Source of the DNA: PRO6 sp035565775
GTDB taxonomy: Bacteria > Pseudomonadota > Alphaproteobacteria > Rhizobiales > Xanthobacteraceae
NCBI GenBank assembly: GCA_035565775.1
Contig: DATMRW010000027.1
Location: forward strand, 186,001-250,000
Direction of reading: 5' to 3'
DNA: 64,000 bases
Shown here piece by piece: positions 22,201-30,019 of this stretch (positions are counted from its first letter, which is position 1; the number at the start of each line of letters is the position of its first letter). Position numbers and translations under genes: made by a program. The notes under the pieces are model-generated. The model was not told the DNA's origin, ran no database searches, and was given only the letters and a program-made list of their open reading frames with translations.

Positions 22201-25200
22201 AGTTGATGTTCATCTTGTTGTTGCCGGTCGCGGCCGCCGTGCCGCCGAGGCCGCCGCCGCCGCCGATCGACTGCGCGAAGATGCCCCAGCTGCCGATGCC
22301 CGCCGTGACAATGTCGCCGGCATTGACCACCTCGATGTCGCCGCCCTTGCCACCCTTGCCGCCGGTGCCGCCGACCGTCTGGCCGAGCGAAACGCTGGGC
22401 AGATATTTCGGGTCCTTGCTCGCGATCTCCTGATAGATGGACTCGATGCCTTTCTTCAGCGCCCCAAGAGCGACCCCGCCGGCCAGCATGCCTCCGGCTT
22501 CGCCGATGCGCCGGCCGAGCGACTTGTCGCCGTCGAGCGCGATCTTCAACACCTTGAGTACGCCGGCGGCCTTCTCGAGCTTCTTCTGAAGGTCATGGTT
22601 CTTGTCGAGCAGCTTGTACTCTGCGAGCGCGTTCTTTTCCTTGGTGCCGAGAAACTCGGAGAAGACCTTGTCGATCTTGATCAGCTCATCGACGAAGGTG
22701 ACGACGGTCTGCGCCGTGTTCATCTCGCCGGCCGATTTCTGCGAACCGGCGGTCATGCCGCCGACGCCGCCGCCGCCGCCGACGCTCTGGGCGAGGATGC
22801 CGATCGAGCCGGCACCGTTGGTCTCGATCCGCGCGCCCTTGGTGTTGAGAACCTGCACGCTTCCTCCGTTGCCGCCGCCGCCGCCCTTGCCGCCGATCTC
22901 GCCGCTGACGTTGAACGTGCCCTTGCCGCTGGCGAGATAGCCGCCGGCCTCGCCGCCGCCGCCCCCGACGCTCTGGGCGAAGATCGCGGGCGCATTGCTG
23001 CCGCCGGTCGTGATCGTGCCGGAATTGGTCGCGGTGACGGCGCCGCCATGGCCCGCATTGGCGCCTTTGCCGCCGACCACGTATTTCGCGGTAAAGGATT
23101 CGGCGAGCGGCACGCCGGTCGTGGTCACGGTGTTGAGGGCTTCATTCCACGAGAAGCCGGCATTGGCGACGGCGTTCGCCGTGCCACCGTTGCCGCCGCC
23201 GCCGCCGATGCTCTGGGCATAGATGCCGGCCGAGAAACCGCCGGCGGTTTCGATCGACTTCTCGTTGGTCACCGCCACCGCGCCGCCATGGCCGCCGCCG
23301 CCGCCGCTGCCGCCATAGGACAGGCTGACGCCGACATTGAGATAGAGGCTGAGCATGTCGGACATCGAGGTGGAGGTGCCGCCGCTGCCGCCGCCGCCGC
23401 CGATGCTCACGGCCTCGATGCCGCGGGCCTCGGAGCCGAAGGTCGCGATCGCCGACGAGTTGACGACCTTGACCGCGCCGCCATTGCCGCCGTCGCCGCC
23501 GGTGCCGCCCATCGCATAGGTCACGGCGATGCTCGGCAGGTCCGCCGCCGGGAGCGACAGCGCATAGGCGAAGGCGTTGCCGGCATTGCCGCCGCCACCG
23601 CCGATGCTCTTGGCGTCGATGCCGCGCGCCTGCATGCCGTAGGTGGTGATTTTCGAGTTGTTTTCGACCTCGACCTTGCCGCCGTTGCCGCCCTTGCCGC
23701 CATCGCCGCCGACCGCCACCGCGATCGCCAGCACCGGGGTCGCGCTGATCGCGGTCGCCGTGCCGCCGATGCCGCCCGCGCCGCCCACGCTCAAGCCGAC
23801 GATGCCGGTCGCGCCCTTGCCCTCGGTGAAAATTTCCGGCGTGCCGGCCGGGCGAAGGTTCGGATTGAGGCCGATGGGCGCCGCCGCCTTCACCGTGACG
23901 TCGCCGCCATTGCCGCCGCCATTGCCGCGTCCGCCGAGGGCGAAGCCGAGCAGCGGGCCGAAGGTGACGGCGCCGCCGCCTGCGCCGCCGCCGCCGCCGA
24001 TGCTCTGGGCGAGAATGCCATAGGCATCCTGCCCCTTGGTCTTGATCGAGCCATTGTTGGCGACCGTCACCTTGCCGCCGTTGCCGCCGGTGCCGCCATC
24101 GCCGCCGCTGCCGAAAAAGATGCCGGCCCGCCCGCCCGCGCCGCCGCCGCCCGGCTGCGGCACACCGGTCATGGCGAAGGCGCTGGTCGCGTTGCCGCCG
24201 CCGACGCTCTGGGCGACGATGCCGATTGCACCCGCGCCGTTGGTGTCGACCTTGCCATGGTTCGTGACAGACACTTCGCCGCCTGCGCCGGCCGCGCCGC
24301 CCTTGCCGCCGCTGCCGAAATCCGATGTGCCGCCCTTGCCGCCGCTGCCGCCGAGCGACTGCGCGAGAAGGCCGAAATTGTAGGCGCCGTCGGTCGATAT
24401 GGTGCCCCAGTTGGTCCCCGTCACCTTGCCGCCGCTGCCGCCGGCCCCGCCCGGATCGCCGTTCGACAGGCCTTGGTCACCGCCGCCGCCGCCGACGCTC
24501 TGCAACAGGACGCCGGCAGAATGGCTGCCGGTGGCCTTGACCGAGCCGTAGTTCGTGAACTCGACGTTGCCGGCGTTGCCGCCGTTCGAGACATAGTTGG
24601 CGGTGAGGTAGCCGTTGCCGCGCTGCACGCCCTTGCCGCCGATCGATTCGGCGATGATGGCCGGCGCGTTCTTGCCGGAAGCGGTGACCGTTGCTGTCCG
24701 GCCGACGGTGACTTTGACATTGCCGCCGTCGCCGCCGCGATTGCGCTCGATTTCGCTCTTGTCGATGCCGCCGTAGCCGGCGGCGCCGCCGAGGGACTGC
24801 GCCCACACGGCGGCGAACTTTTCGCCGGTCGCGGAGATCGTGCTGGCGAGCGACAATTCGACCGCGCCGCCGTCGCCGCCGCGCCCGGCGCCGTAAGACG
24901 CGCCGCCGCCGCGCCCGCCCTGGCTGTAGACCCAGAGCAGCGCGGTGCCGACCGACGGCGAGGCTGTACCGGTCAGCGCGCCGATCTGGTTGAGCTTGAC
25001 CTCGCCGCCATTGCCGCCGCGGCCGCCATGGGTGGTGAAGGCGAGGATCTCGAGGCCCGCGCCGCCGTTGCCGCCGCGGCTGCCGACGGTGACCGCCGTG
25101 GTCTTGGCGCTGGACGTCGAATAGGTGTTGGTCAGAACGATGGCCGGGCCATTGCCGCCGGCTTCGCCCGGTTCATTGTAGCCGAAGACGTGGATCGTGC

Positions 25201-25363
25201 CGTTCTTGCCGTTCTTGCCGGCGAGGACGCGGGATTGGACGCTTTCTTCCGCGGCATGGACGCTCGCGCAACTGAGGACCGGGATGACGAGGGCCGAAAG
25301 GCTGACGCTCGCGAGCAATGTTTGTGTCGTCCGCGCCGACTTGAAGAAAGCGGTATCTGCCAT
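19244..25363 (-). CDS. Giant glycine-rich autotransporter (type Va)
   Basis: Predicted surface protein of 2039 residues. An N-terminal signal peptide (hydrophobic LLASVSLSALVIPVLSCASV, cleavage near residue 37) precedes a passenger built from about 19 diverged repeats, each with a core like AQSVGGGGG, joined by beta-strand segments such as VNNSGTI(S/T)T. Two stretches break the repeat: a charged helical segment at about 873-995 and a shorter one at about 1159-1214. The C-terminal 275 residues form an autotransporter beta-barrel ending in a terminal Phe (ARLSVPF), and two cysteines flank the linker before it. The passenger is probably displayed on the cell surface as a beta-helix. Function unknown; adhesion is a guess. 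It lies downstream of, and in the same direction as, a histidine kinase gene. Confidence 0.92.
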   Translation of the reverse strand: MADTAFFKSARTTQTLLASVSLSALVIPVLSCASVHAAEESVQSRVLAGKNGKNGTIHVFGYNEPGEAGGNGPAIVLTNTYSTSSAKTTAVTVGSRGGNGGAGLEILAFTTHGGRGGNGGEVKLNQIGALTGTASPSVGTALLWVYSQGGRGGGASYGAGRGGDGGAVELSLASTISATGEKFAAVWAQSLGGAAGYGGIDKSEIERNRGGDGGNVKVTVGRTATVTASGKNAPAIIAESIGGKGVQRGNGYLTANYVSNGGNAGNVEFTNYGSVKATGSHSAGVLLQSVGGGGGDQGLSNGDPGGAGGSGGKVTGTNWGTISTDGAYNFGLLAQSLGGSGGKGGTSDFGSGGKGGAAGAGGEVSVTNHGKVDTNGAGAIGIVAQSVGGGNATSAFAMTGVPQPGGGGAGGRAGIFFGSGGDGGTGGNGGKVTVANNGSIKTKGQDAYGILAQSIGGGGGAGGGAVTFGPLLGFALGGRGNGGGNGGDVTVKAAAPIGLNPNLRPAGTPEIFTEGKGATGIVGLSVGGAGGIGGTATAISATPVLAIAVAVGGDGGKGGNGGKVEVENNSKITTYGMQARGIDAKSIGGGGGNAGNAFAYALSLPAADLPSIAVTYAMGGTGGDGGNGGAVKVVNSSAIATFGSEARGIEAVSIGGGGGSGGTSTSMSDMLSLYLNVGVSLSYGGSGGGGGHGGAVAVTNEKSIETAGGFSAGIYAQSIGGGGGNGGTANAVANAGFSWNEALNTVTTTGVPLAESFTAKYVVGGKGANAGHGGAVTATNSGTITTGGSNAPAIFAQSVGGGGGEAGGYLASGKGTFNVSGEIGGKGGGGGNGGSVQVLNTKGARIETNGAGSIGILAQSVGGGGGVGGMTAGSQKSAGEMNTAQTVVTFVDELIKIDKVFSEFLGTKEKNALAEYKLLDKNHDLQKKLEKAAGVLKVLKIALDGDKSLGRRIGEAGGMLAGGVALGALKKGIESIYQEIASKDPKYLPSVSLGQTVGGTGGKGGKGGDIEVVNAGDIVTAGIGSWGIFAQSIGGGGGLGGTAAATGNNKMNINYVGGGTGGDGGNGGTVKAANSGGIATQGGGALGILAQSVGGGGGTGGAATSANTIGLNATARLGGNAGVSSNGGLVEVNNSGTISTAGREAHAIVAQSVGGGGGLFFVSRYDPSDPAALASSKEEKEALALTYDLLKDFGLNVGGMAADLSSTMLPLPSVNFSYGGDGGKGGDGGNVRLTHSGAISTTGIGAFGIFAQSVGGGGGLGVDMTSANNNIQFQGSLGGDGGVAGNGGRVELAFHGKASISTSGAGADAVFLQSVGGGGGYSGVGHYTVAGAQYDLIKDGAASGNGGLIAVSTAGPDGKVAITTTGKNANGIFAQSLGGGGGRVFDASGQGVPVAGSGISRTRAVGKGGEIKIDTAGSIVATGEGASAIFAQSGVQKTDGTLDRTKQGGNITIVHEGILTGGSDPGRGAAIRIDGGWSNSITIKPGSVVSAASGTAILSNFGREYVSNFGLIQGSVRLADPGANEYNVFANEHRGTYQTIANAIVELGSNGILMNNGLVDVGGASGLSHLRVNGNFDQASSGDLKINVASGAAGATPQSSLLDVNGNLFMKGAIKLYTVDYLRPDVFKVATASGQSEYNVTVGSFGAGSPFSWTGWAENGTFYVTPQATFTAPAGVNISSSEKSTTDYLQRIWASGTFSANSAKMFADFGRLQTPADFARAIDSLSPEESASATTSQTLDARLSLNAALSCPLFEGASTLLQETSCAWARVIGSKTTQRETAEAAAYDHTQMTYRGGLQKEFAEGWFVGGTIGFSQSWLRDPDGLSTSRGNSVDGAVSLKRQLGPWLFAVSGQLGFGNYMTDRTFDIAQSLSYASGTSNIWTAAARLRASREFAFPTWYLKPYVDVDFIYTATPAHEERGSGTSLAFSAARQFNVAFSPNLEFGGRFDVSPTTWLRPYGAVGATFFTNDSTPFHVSFSDVALGTGDFLATAKIPSKLLNLTAGLQTYSKKGFEVRAQYKADFGDHFQSHELSARLSVPF

Positions 25364-25495
25364 TCACCCTGTCCGTTTGCATCCTGCCATGACCGATCAT
25401 GGGGCCAGACGGATTTGCGCACGCAACAGATTGGTCGCCCCCACATTCTGTATTCAGAGGTAGCAGCAAACGCCGCGCGCCAATACGAAGCAGAT

Positions 25496-25532
25496 GTAAC
25501 GAGCCGCCGCGATTTGTAACGAAACGTAACGA
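25496..25532 (-). promoter_or_regulatory. Three helically phased GTAACGA repeats upstream of the autotransporter
   Basis: GTAACGA occurs at 25496-25502, 25516-25522 and 25526-25532 (TCGTTAC on the coding strand), with start-to-start distances of 20 and 10 bp, so all three face the same side of the helix. Direct repeats at about 10-bp spacing are typical of OmpR/PhoB-type regulators, and such a regulator is encoded at 27729. I did not see the motif in the kinase/regulator intergenic region. Confidence 0.6.
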
Positions 25533-25587
25533 GGCGCGTTGTAGCAGCGCAACAGCGCGGGGATTTCGCGCGGGGCGGCGCGCCGTC

Positions 25588-27657
25588 TCAGGCCTGGGCT
25601 GCGGGGAGAACGAGTCTGACGGTGGTGCCGCGGCCGATCACGCTGTCGATGTCGATCTTGCCGCCATGGGCGGCCGCGATGCGCGACACCAGCGACAGGC
25701 CCATGCCGGAGCCTTCGACATGCTGCGCGTTCGAGCCGCGCACCGAGCGCGCCAGAATGTTGATGATCTCGTCGGCAGGAATGCCGATGCCCTGATCGCT
25801 CACCGCGATGATGCCGTGGCCATCGGCGGTGGAGCACGACAGCTGCACCGGCGGCGCGCCGGTGAGGGCGGAATACTTTACGGCATTGTCGAGCAGGTTG
25901 AGCACGGCGATGCTCAGCATTTCGGCGTCGGCCATCAGCTTGGTTGCGATCGCATCGGGGGCGATGTCGAGCAGAATGTCCGAGCCCTGGGTGAGGTCGC
26001 GGCCCCGCATCGCGGCCGCCGAAGTGAGCTCGCGCAGCGAAACCAGCGCAAGGTCCGGCTGGAACGAGGGCCCCTGCAAGCGGCTGCGGATGAGGTTGAC
26101 CTCGAGCATTTCCACGAGCCAGGTCATCGCCCGGCGAATGCGGTCGAAGCGCGAGCGGTTCGCGCCGTCGGCGGCATCGAGGCCGAGGGCGATCATGTCC
26201 ATGTTGGTGCGGATGATGGTCAGCGGCGTGCGGATCTGGTGCGAAAGCACTTCCATGAAGCGCACCTGCTGGGCCTGCGATTCGAGCTCGGCGCGCAGGG
26301 CCTCTTCCGCGATGGTTTTGGCATCGGCGAGCTCGCGGGTCTTTTCCTCGATCTTGGCGTTGGCGCGCTGCTCGGCTTCCTGCGCGAGGGTGAGCGCCCT
26401 TTCGCGCATCGTCCGGTTCATCGCTTCCGCCGCGCGCAGCCGCACCGCGAGCGCGCCGGTGAGCAGCAGCATGTGGATCAGGCAGCTCAGACCGTAGCCG
26501 TGCGCGACCCAGTTCGGCAGCGGATAGATGCCGCTGCGCTGCGTCAGCGTCGCGAACAGGCCGAGCCACAGGATGAAGAAGCCGGCGGCGGTGAGCGGCG
26601 CGGTCATGCCGTCGCCGTTGGCGCCGCGCAGGCTGTGCAGCATGGCGAGCGTCGAGAGCACGATGATGGTCAGATTGCCGAACGGCGCGAAGATCGGGTT
26701 CGCGCCGAGCAGCGTGCAGACGATGCCGATCACGCCGATGCCGGCACCGGCGAGAAACATTTTGTGCAGCCATGGCGCGGTCCGGGGCAATTCCAGAACC
26801 GCGGAGGCGGCGAGGGTGAAGACGCCGAGCCCGAACCACACCGCGCCCGCCATGAAATAGTCGTTGGCCGGGCCGCCGCCGGGAAACAGCAAAATCCGCG
26901 ACAGGCCGAGATTGCCCATGTAGACCATGATGGCGCTGATGGCGCTGAGGGCGAGCAGCACATAAACCGGCTTGCGGTCGAACAGGTAGAACACGATCTG
27001 GATCGCCATCAGGATCAGCATGCCGCCGAACCACGCGCCGAACGCCAGCGTCGTGCGCGTGATGCGCTGGGTGTGGTCGGTCAAGGGATCGAGCCGCGCC
27101 GCGATGTTCAGCGAGGAGTTGACGCTGAGGACGCGGATAAAGACCAGCGTGGTCTCGCCGGCGAAAAGGTCGAGCGGCACGATATTGTCGAGGCCGGAGA
27201 CGGCATCGACCGGCAGCGGGCGATGGTCGCCCATGTGATATTTTGCGAAGTCGGAAGGCGCGAGGCCGTCGCGCTGGCGGGCGACGTAGACGTCCATCAC
27301 GTCGACGAAATTGGGGCTGAGCGACAGAAGCGCCGTTTCCGTCGCCGTCGCCGCAATCGTCAGCCGCATCCAGGCCGCCATCCGGCCATAGCCGAGATTG
27401 AGGTTGTGGCCGGCAAGGGGGGTGAACGGCGCATCCGGTGCGATTACGTCGGCGAGCTGCAGGGTGCGGCTGTCGTCAAGCAGCACGGCAGTGCGGCCGT
27501 CCAGCGACAGGTTCTGGCGGGCTCCGCCGAGTGCGGCCGGATCTTGACACCGGGCGGCGCCGGCGGCACTGACGAGAACGGCGACCGCAATCAGCAGCCG
27601 CGCAAGAAGCAGTCGCCCAAACGCAAATCGCATTGCAGGACAGGGAACGAACGCCAA
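25588..27657 (-). CDS. 7TMR-DISM sensor histidine kinase
   Basis: Membrane sensor kinase of 689 residues. A signal-like N-terminus precedes a periplasmic 7TMR-DISM extracellular domain (about 40-180), seven transmembrane helices (about 190-400), a coiled coil (AEQRANAKIEEKTRELADAK), a HisKA domain with phosphoacceptor H473 in SHQIRTPL, and a HATPase domain (NLLDNAVKYS, DQGIGIP, GSGMGLSLV). The residue after the His is Gln rather than the usual acidic residue, a variant seen in other kinases. I use the TTG at 27657 because AAGGAG lies 8 nt before it; the ATG at 27633 has no ribosome-binding site. It is divergent from its likely partner regulator at 27729 and upstream of the autotransporter. 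Confidence 0.9.
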   Translation of the reverse strand: MAFVPCPAMRFAFGRLLLARLLIAVAVLVSAAGAARCQDPAALGGARQNLSLDGRTAVLLDDSRTLQLADVIAPDAPFTPLAGHNLNLGYGRMAAWMRLTIAATATETALLSLSPNFVDVMDVYVARQRDGLAPSDFAKYHMGDHRPLPVDAVSGLDNIVPLDLFAGETTLVFIRVLSVNSSLNIAARLDPLTDHTQRITRTTLAFGAWFGGMLILMAIQIVFYLFDRKPVYVLLALSAISAIMVYMGNLGLSRILLFPGGGPANDYFMAGAVWFGLGVFTLAASAVLELPRTAPWLHKMFLAGAGIGVIGIVCTLLGANPIFAPFGNLTIIVLSTLAMLHSLRGANGDGMTAPLTAAGFFILWLGLFATLTQRSGIYPLPNWVAHGYGLSCLIHMLLLTGALAVRLRAAEAMNRTMRERALTLAQEAEQRANAKIEEKTRELADAKTIAEEALRAELESQAQQVRFMEVLSHQIRTPLTIIRTNMDMIALGLDAADGANRSRFDRIRRAMTWLVEMLEVNLIRSRLQGPSFQPDLALVSLRELTSAAAMRGRDLTQGSDILLDIAPDAIATKLMADAEMLSIAVLNLLDNAVKYSALTGAPPVQLSCSTADGHGIIAVSDQGIGIPADEIINILARSVRGSNAQHVEGSGMGLSLVSRIAAAHGGKIDIDSVIGRGTTVRLVLPAAQA

Positions 27658-27728
27658 GATTGCGGCTCCTTGTGGGATCTGGCCAGCCGGGACTGCGGGA
27701 TCGCCAACAGTGCCCTAAGCACGGCCCT

Positions 27729-28529
27729 ATGCACGCCTTGGATGAGCTTATGACTGCGACGGGTGACACATCGCAAGCCCCAAGGGCGCCGGCAAGCGGA
27801 GCGGAGCGCGCGGAGAGCGGCGCGGCGACCCGCATCATTCTGGTCGAGGACAATCACGACCTGCGCCAGAGCCTTGCCGATTATCTGCGGCTCAGCGCCT
27901 TTGATGTGACCGATGTGCCGTCCGGCGTCGCCTTCTATCAGTCGCTGCGCGGCGCCAGCTTCGATATCGCGATCCTCGACGTCAATCTGCCTGACGTCAG
28001 CGGGTTCACGCTTGCCGGGGAGCTCGCTGCCGAGCGGCGGATGGGCATCATCATGTTGACGGCGCGCACCGGCCGCGACGACCAGATCCGCGGCTATGCG
28101 GAAGGGGCCGATCTCTACCTGACCAAGCCCGTCGACAGCGAGACTCTGGTGCTCGCGGTGCGCAATCTGGCGCGGCGGATCGCCGATGCGCCAGTGGGGC
28201 GGCGGGAGCAGGGCGCTGCGGCGGCTGCGGGAATCTGGCGGCTCGACACCCTGCGGCAAAGCCTGATCGCGCCCGGCGGCGCGGCGTCTCGCCTGACCAG
28301 CCGCGAAATGATGCTGATGGATCACATCGCGCGCGCCGGCCGGGCGACGATCCCGCGTGCAGAGCTCGTCACAAGGCTCGGCTACGACAGCCGCGGGCCG
28401 GACAACCGCGGGCTCGATGCGGTGATTCATCGCCTGCGCCAGAAGCTGCTGGAGGCGGGCGTGGAACTGCCGCTCCATGTCGTCCACGCCGTCGGGTTCC
28501 GGTTTTCCGCCACGCTGACGATCGATTGA
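27729..28529 (+). CDS. OmpR-family two-component response regulator
   Basis: Receiver domain plus winged-helix DNA-binding domain, about 266 residues. The acidic pocket is in ILVEDNHDLR, the phosphoacceptor is D84 in AILDVNLPD, and the conserved Thr and Lys are in MLTARTG and LTKPVDSETL. The C-terminal domain (LTSREMMLMDHIARAG, GLDAVIHRLRQKL, VVHAVGFRFSA) is Trans_reg_C. A start at 27750 is also possible. It is divergently transcribed from the 7TMR-DISM kinase and is probably its partner. It may bind the phased GTAACGA repeats upstream of the autotransporter. Confidence 0.92.
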   Translation: MHALDELMTATGDTSQAPRAPASGAERAESGAATRIILVEDNHDLRQSLADYLRLSAFDVTDVPSGVAFYQSLRGASFDIAILDVNLPDVSGFTLAGELAAERRMGIIMLTARTGRDDQIRGYAEGADLYLTKPVDSETLVLAVRNLARRIADAPVGRREQGAAAAAGIWRLDTLRQSLIAPGGAASRLTSREMMLMDHIARAGRATIPRAELVTRLGYDSRGPDNRGLDAVIHRLRQKLLEAGVELPLHVVHAVGFRFSATLTID

Positions 28530-28654
28530 GGCGGCCCGGCCAGCGTGCGACCGGCTGTCATCGCCGCTTCACAATCCACTATCAGATACTTCGGGGAAAG
28601 TGATTTTCGCCGTGCGCCGTCTTCTCCGATCCTCGCCCGGATCAAGGAGCGACC

Positions 28655-30019
28655 ATGAGCGATTATGATCTGATCATTACTGGGCAGGTAGTGAGCGCGG
28701 ACCGCGTTCGCGAGAACGGCTATGTCGCCATCCGCGGCGGCGTGATCGAGCGCGTCGGCGAGGGCACGCCGCCTGCGGCCCGCGAGCGGCACGATTTCGG
28801 CAAGGCCTATGTCATGCCCGGCGCCATCGATGCGCAGGTGCATTCGCGCTCGCAGCTTGGTCAGGAAGATTTCGTGTGGTCGACGCGCGCCGCGGCCGCG
28901 GGCGGCGTCACGACCATCGTCGACATGCCGTATGACGACGGCAAGCTGATCTGCACCGGCGAGCGGCTGGCGCAGAAGGCGCGCGAGGCCGGCGAGCAGG
29001 CGCGGGTCGATTTTGCGCTCTACGGCACGGTGCATCCGAACGACGGCCCGAAGCACATTGCGGACATGGTCGCGGCTGGCGCCGCCGGCTTCAAGTTCTC
29101 GACCTTCGGCACCCATCCCGAACGGTTCCCCCGCATTCCGCCGCAGACGCTCCATGCCTGCTTCGCCGAGGTGGCGCGCCACGGGCTGATCGCCGGCGTC
29201 CATAACGAGAATGACGAGATGGTGCGCGCCGCCGAGGCGGCGGTGATCGCATCGGGCATCACCGACTATCGCGCCCACGGCCTTGCGCGGCCGGCGGTGG
29301 CCGAGGCGCTGGCGACAGCGGAAGTCTATGAAATCGGCGCAGCGACCGGCTGCTCGGCGCACATCGTCCATTGTTCGATCGGCCGCGGCTACGAGATGTG
29401 CCGCGATTTCCGCGCCAACGGCCATGACGCCACCATCGAGGCCTGCGTCCACTATCTCGTTCTCGACGAGGAGAACGACGTGAAGCGGCTCGGCGGCAAG
29501 GCCAAGATCAACCCGCCGATCCGGCCGCGCGCCGAGGTCGAGGCGCTCTGGCGCCACCTCGCCGCCGGCAATGTCACGGTGGTTTCGACCGACCATGTGA
29601 GCTGGTCGGAGGATCGCAAGACCAATCCCGAGATGCTGAAAAATTCCTCCGGCGTGCCGGGGCTGGAAGCGCTTTATTCGCTGCTGCTCGGCGGCCTGCT
29701 CAAGCGCGGCCTCAGCCCGGTGTGGGCCGCGCGCCTGCTCGCCGCCAACCCGGCTCGGCTGTTCCGCATCGGCCACCGCAAGGGCGCGCTGGAGCTCGGC
29801 CGCGACGCCGACATCGTCGTGATGGCGCATGATCCGCGCCGCTACGACCCCGCCGCCAGCGGCCACAACTTCGTTGGCTGGAGTCCTTATGAAGGGCTCG
29901 AGCTATCCCATCGGCCCGTCGCCACCTTCCAGCGCGGCGGCATGATCTTTGATGGCCAGCGCGTGCTCGCTGAGCCAGGCGCAGGCGGCTTCATCAAGCC
30001 GGTGCAGGCGGCATCATGA
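28655..30019 (+). CDS. Hydantoinase/dihydropyrimidinase-like cyclic amidohydrolase
   Basis: Metal-dependent amidohydrolase of 454 residues, predicted to open a hydantoin-type ring. Most binuclear-site residues are visible: carboxylated Lys K147 (AGFKFSTFG), H183 (GVHNEND), H239 (AHIVHCS) and catalytic D313 (STDHVSWS). The usual first HxH is QVH (Q61, H63), so one canonical metal ligand is replaced by Gln, as I recall from some dihydroorotase-like proteins. It starts the cluster; its stop overlaps the start of the M20 hydrolase (ATGA). In context I infer hydrolysis of a hydantoin-propionate to N-carbamoylglutamate. Allantoinase or dihydropyrimidinase activity cannot be excluded. CAAGGAGCG precedes the ATG. 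Confidence 0.85.
   Translation: MSDYDLIITGQVVSADRVRENGYVAIRGGVIERVGEGTPPAARERHDFGKAYVMPGAIDAQVHSRSQLGQEDFVWSTRAAAAGGVTTIVDMPYDDGKLICTGERLAQKAREAGEQARVDFALYGTVHPNDGPKHIADMVAAGAAGFKFSTFGTHPERFPRIPPQTLHACFAEVARHGLIAGVHNENDEMVRAAEAAVIASGITDYRAHGLARPAVAEALATAEVYEIGAATGCSAHIVHCSIGRGYEMCRDFRANGHDATIEACVHYLVLDEENDVKRLGGKAKINPPIRPRAEVEALWRHLAAGNVTVVSTDHVSWSEDRKTNPEMLKNSSGVPGLEALYSLLLGGLLKRGLSPVWAARLLAANPARLFRIGHRKGALELGRDADIVVMAHDPRRYDPAASGHNFVGWSPYEGLELSHRPVATFQRGGMIFDGQRVLAEPGAGGFIKPVQAAS

Noticed and set aside
21380..24800. Repeated short units that might look like a CRISPR or satellite array
   Set aside because: The units are in-frame, diverged and unevenly spaced Gly-coding tracts within one open gene; there are no identical repeats with unique spacers and no cas genes.
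20999..25519. A 1506-codon open frame on the plus strand opposite the autotransporter
   Set aside because: It is the mirror of a GC-rich repetitive gene; its composition is Ala/Arg/Asp biased, without domains or a ribosome-binding site, while the minus strand has signal peptide, repeats and beta-barrel.
25399..27753. Long plus-strand open frame across the histidine kinase
   Set aside because: Low-complexity composition and no family similarity; the minus strand contains HisKA and HATPase motifs.
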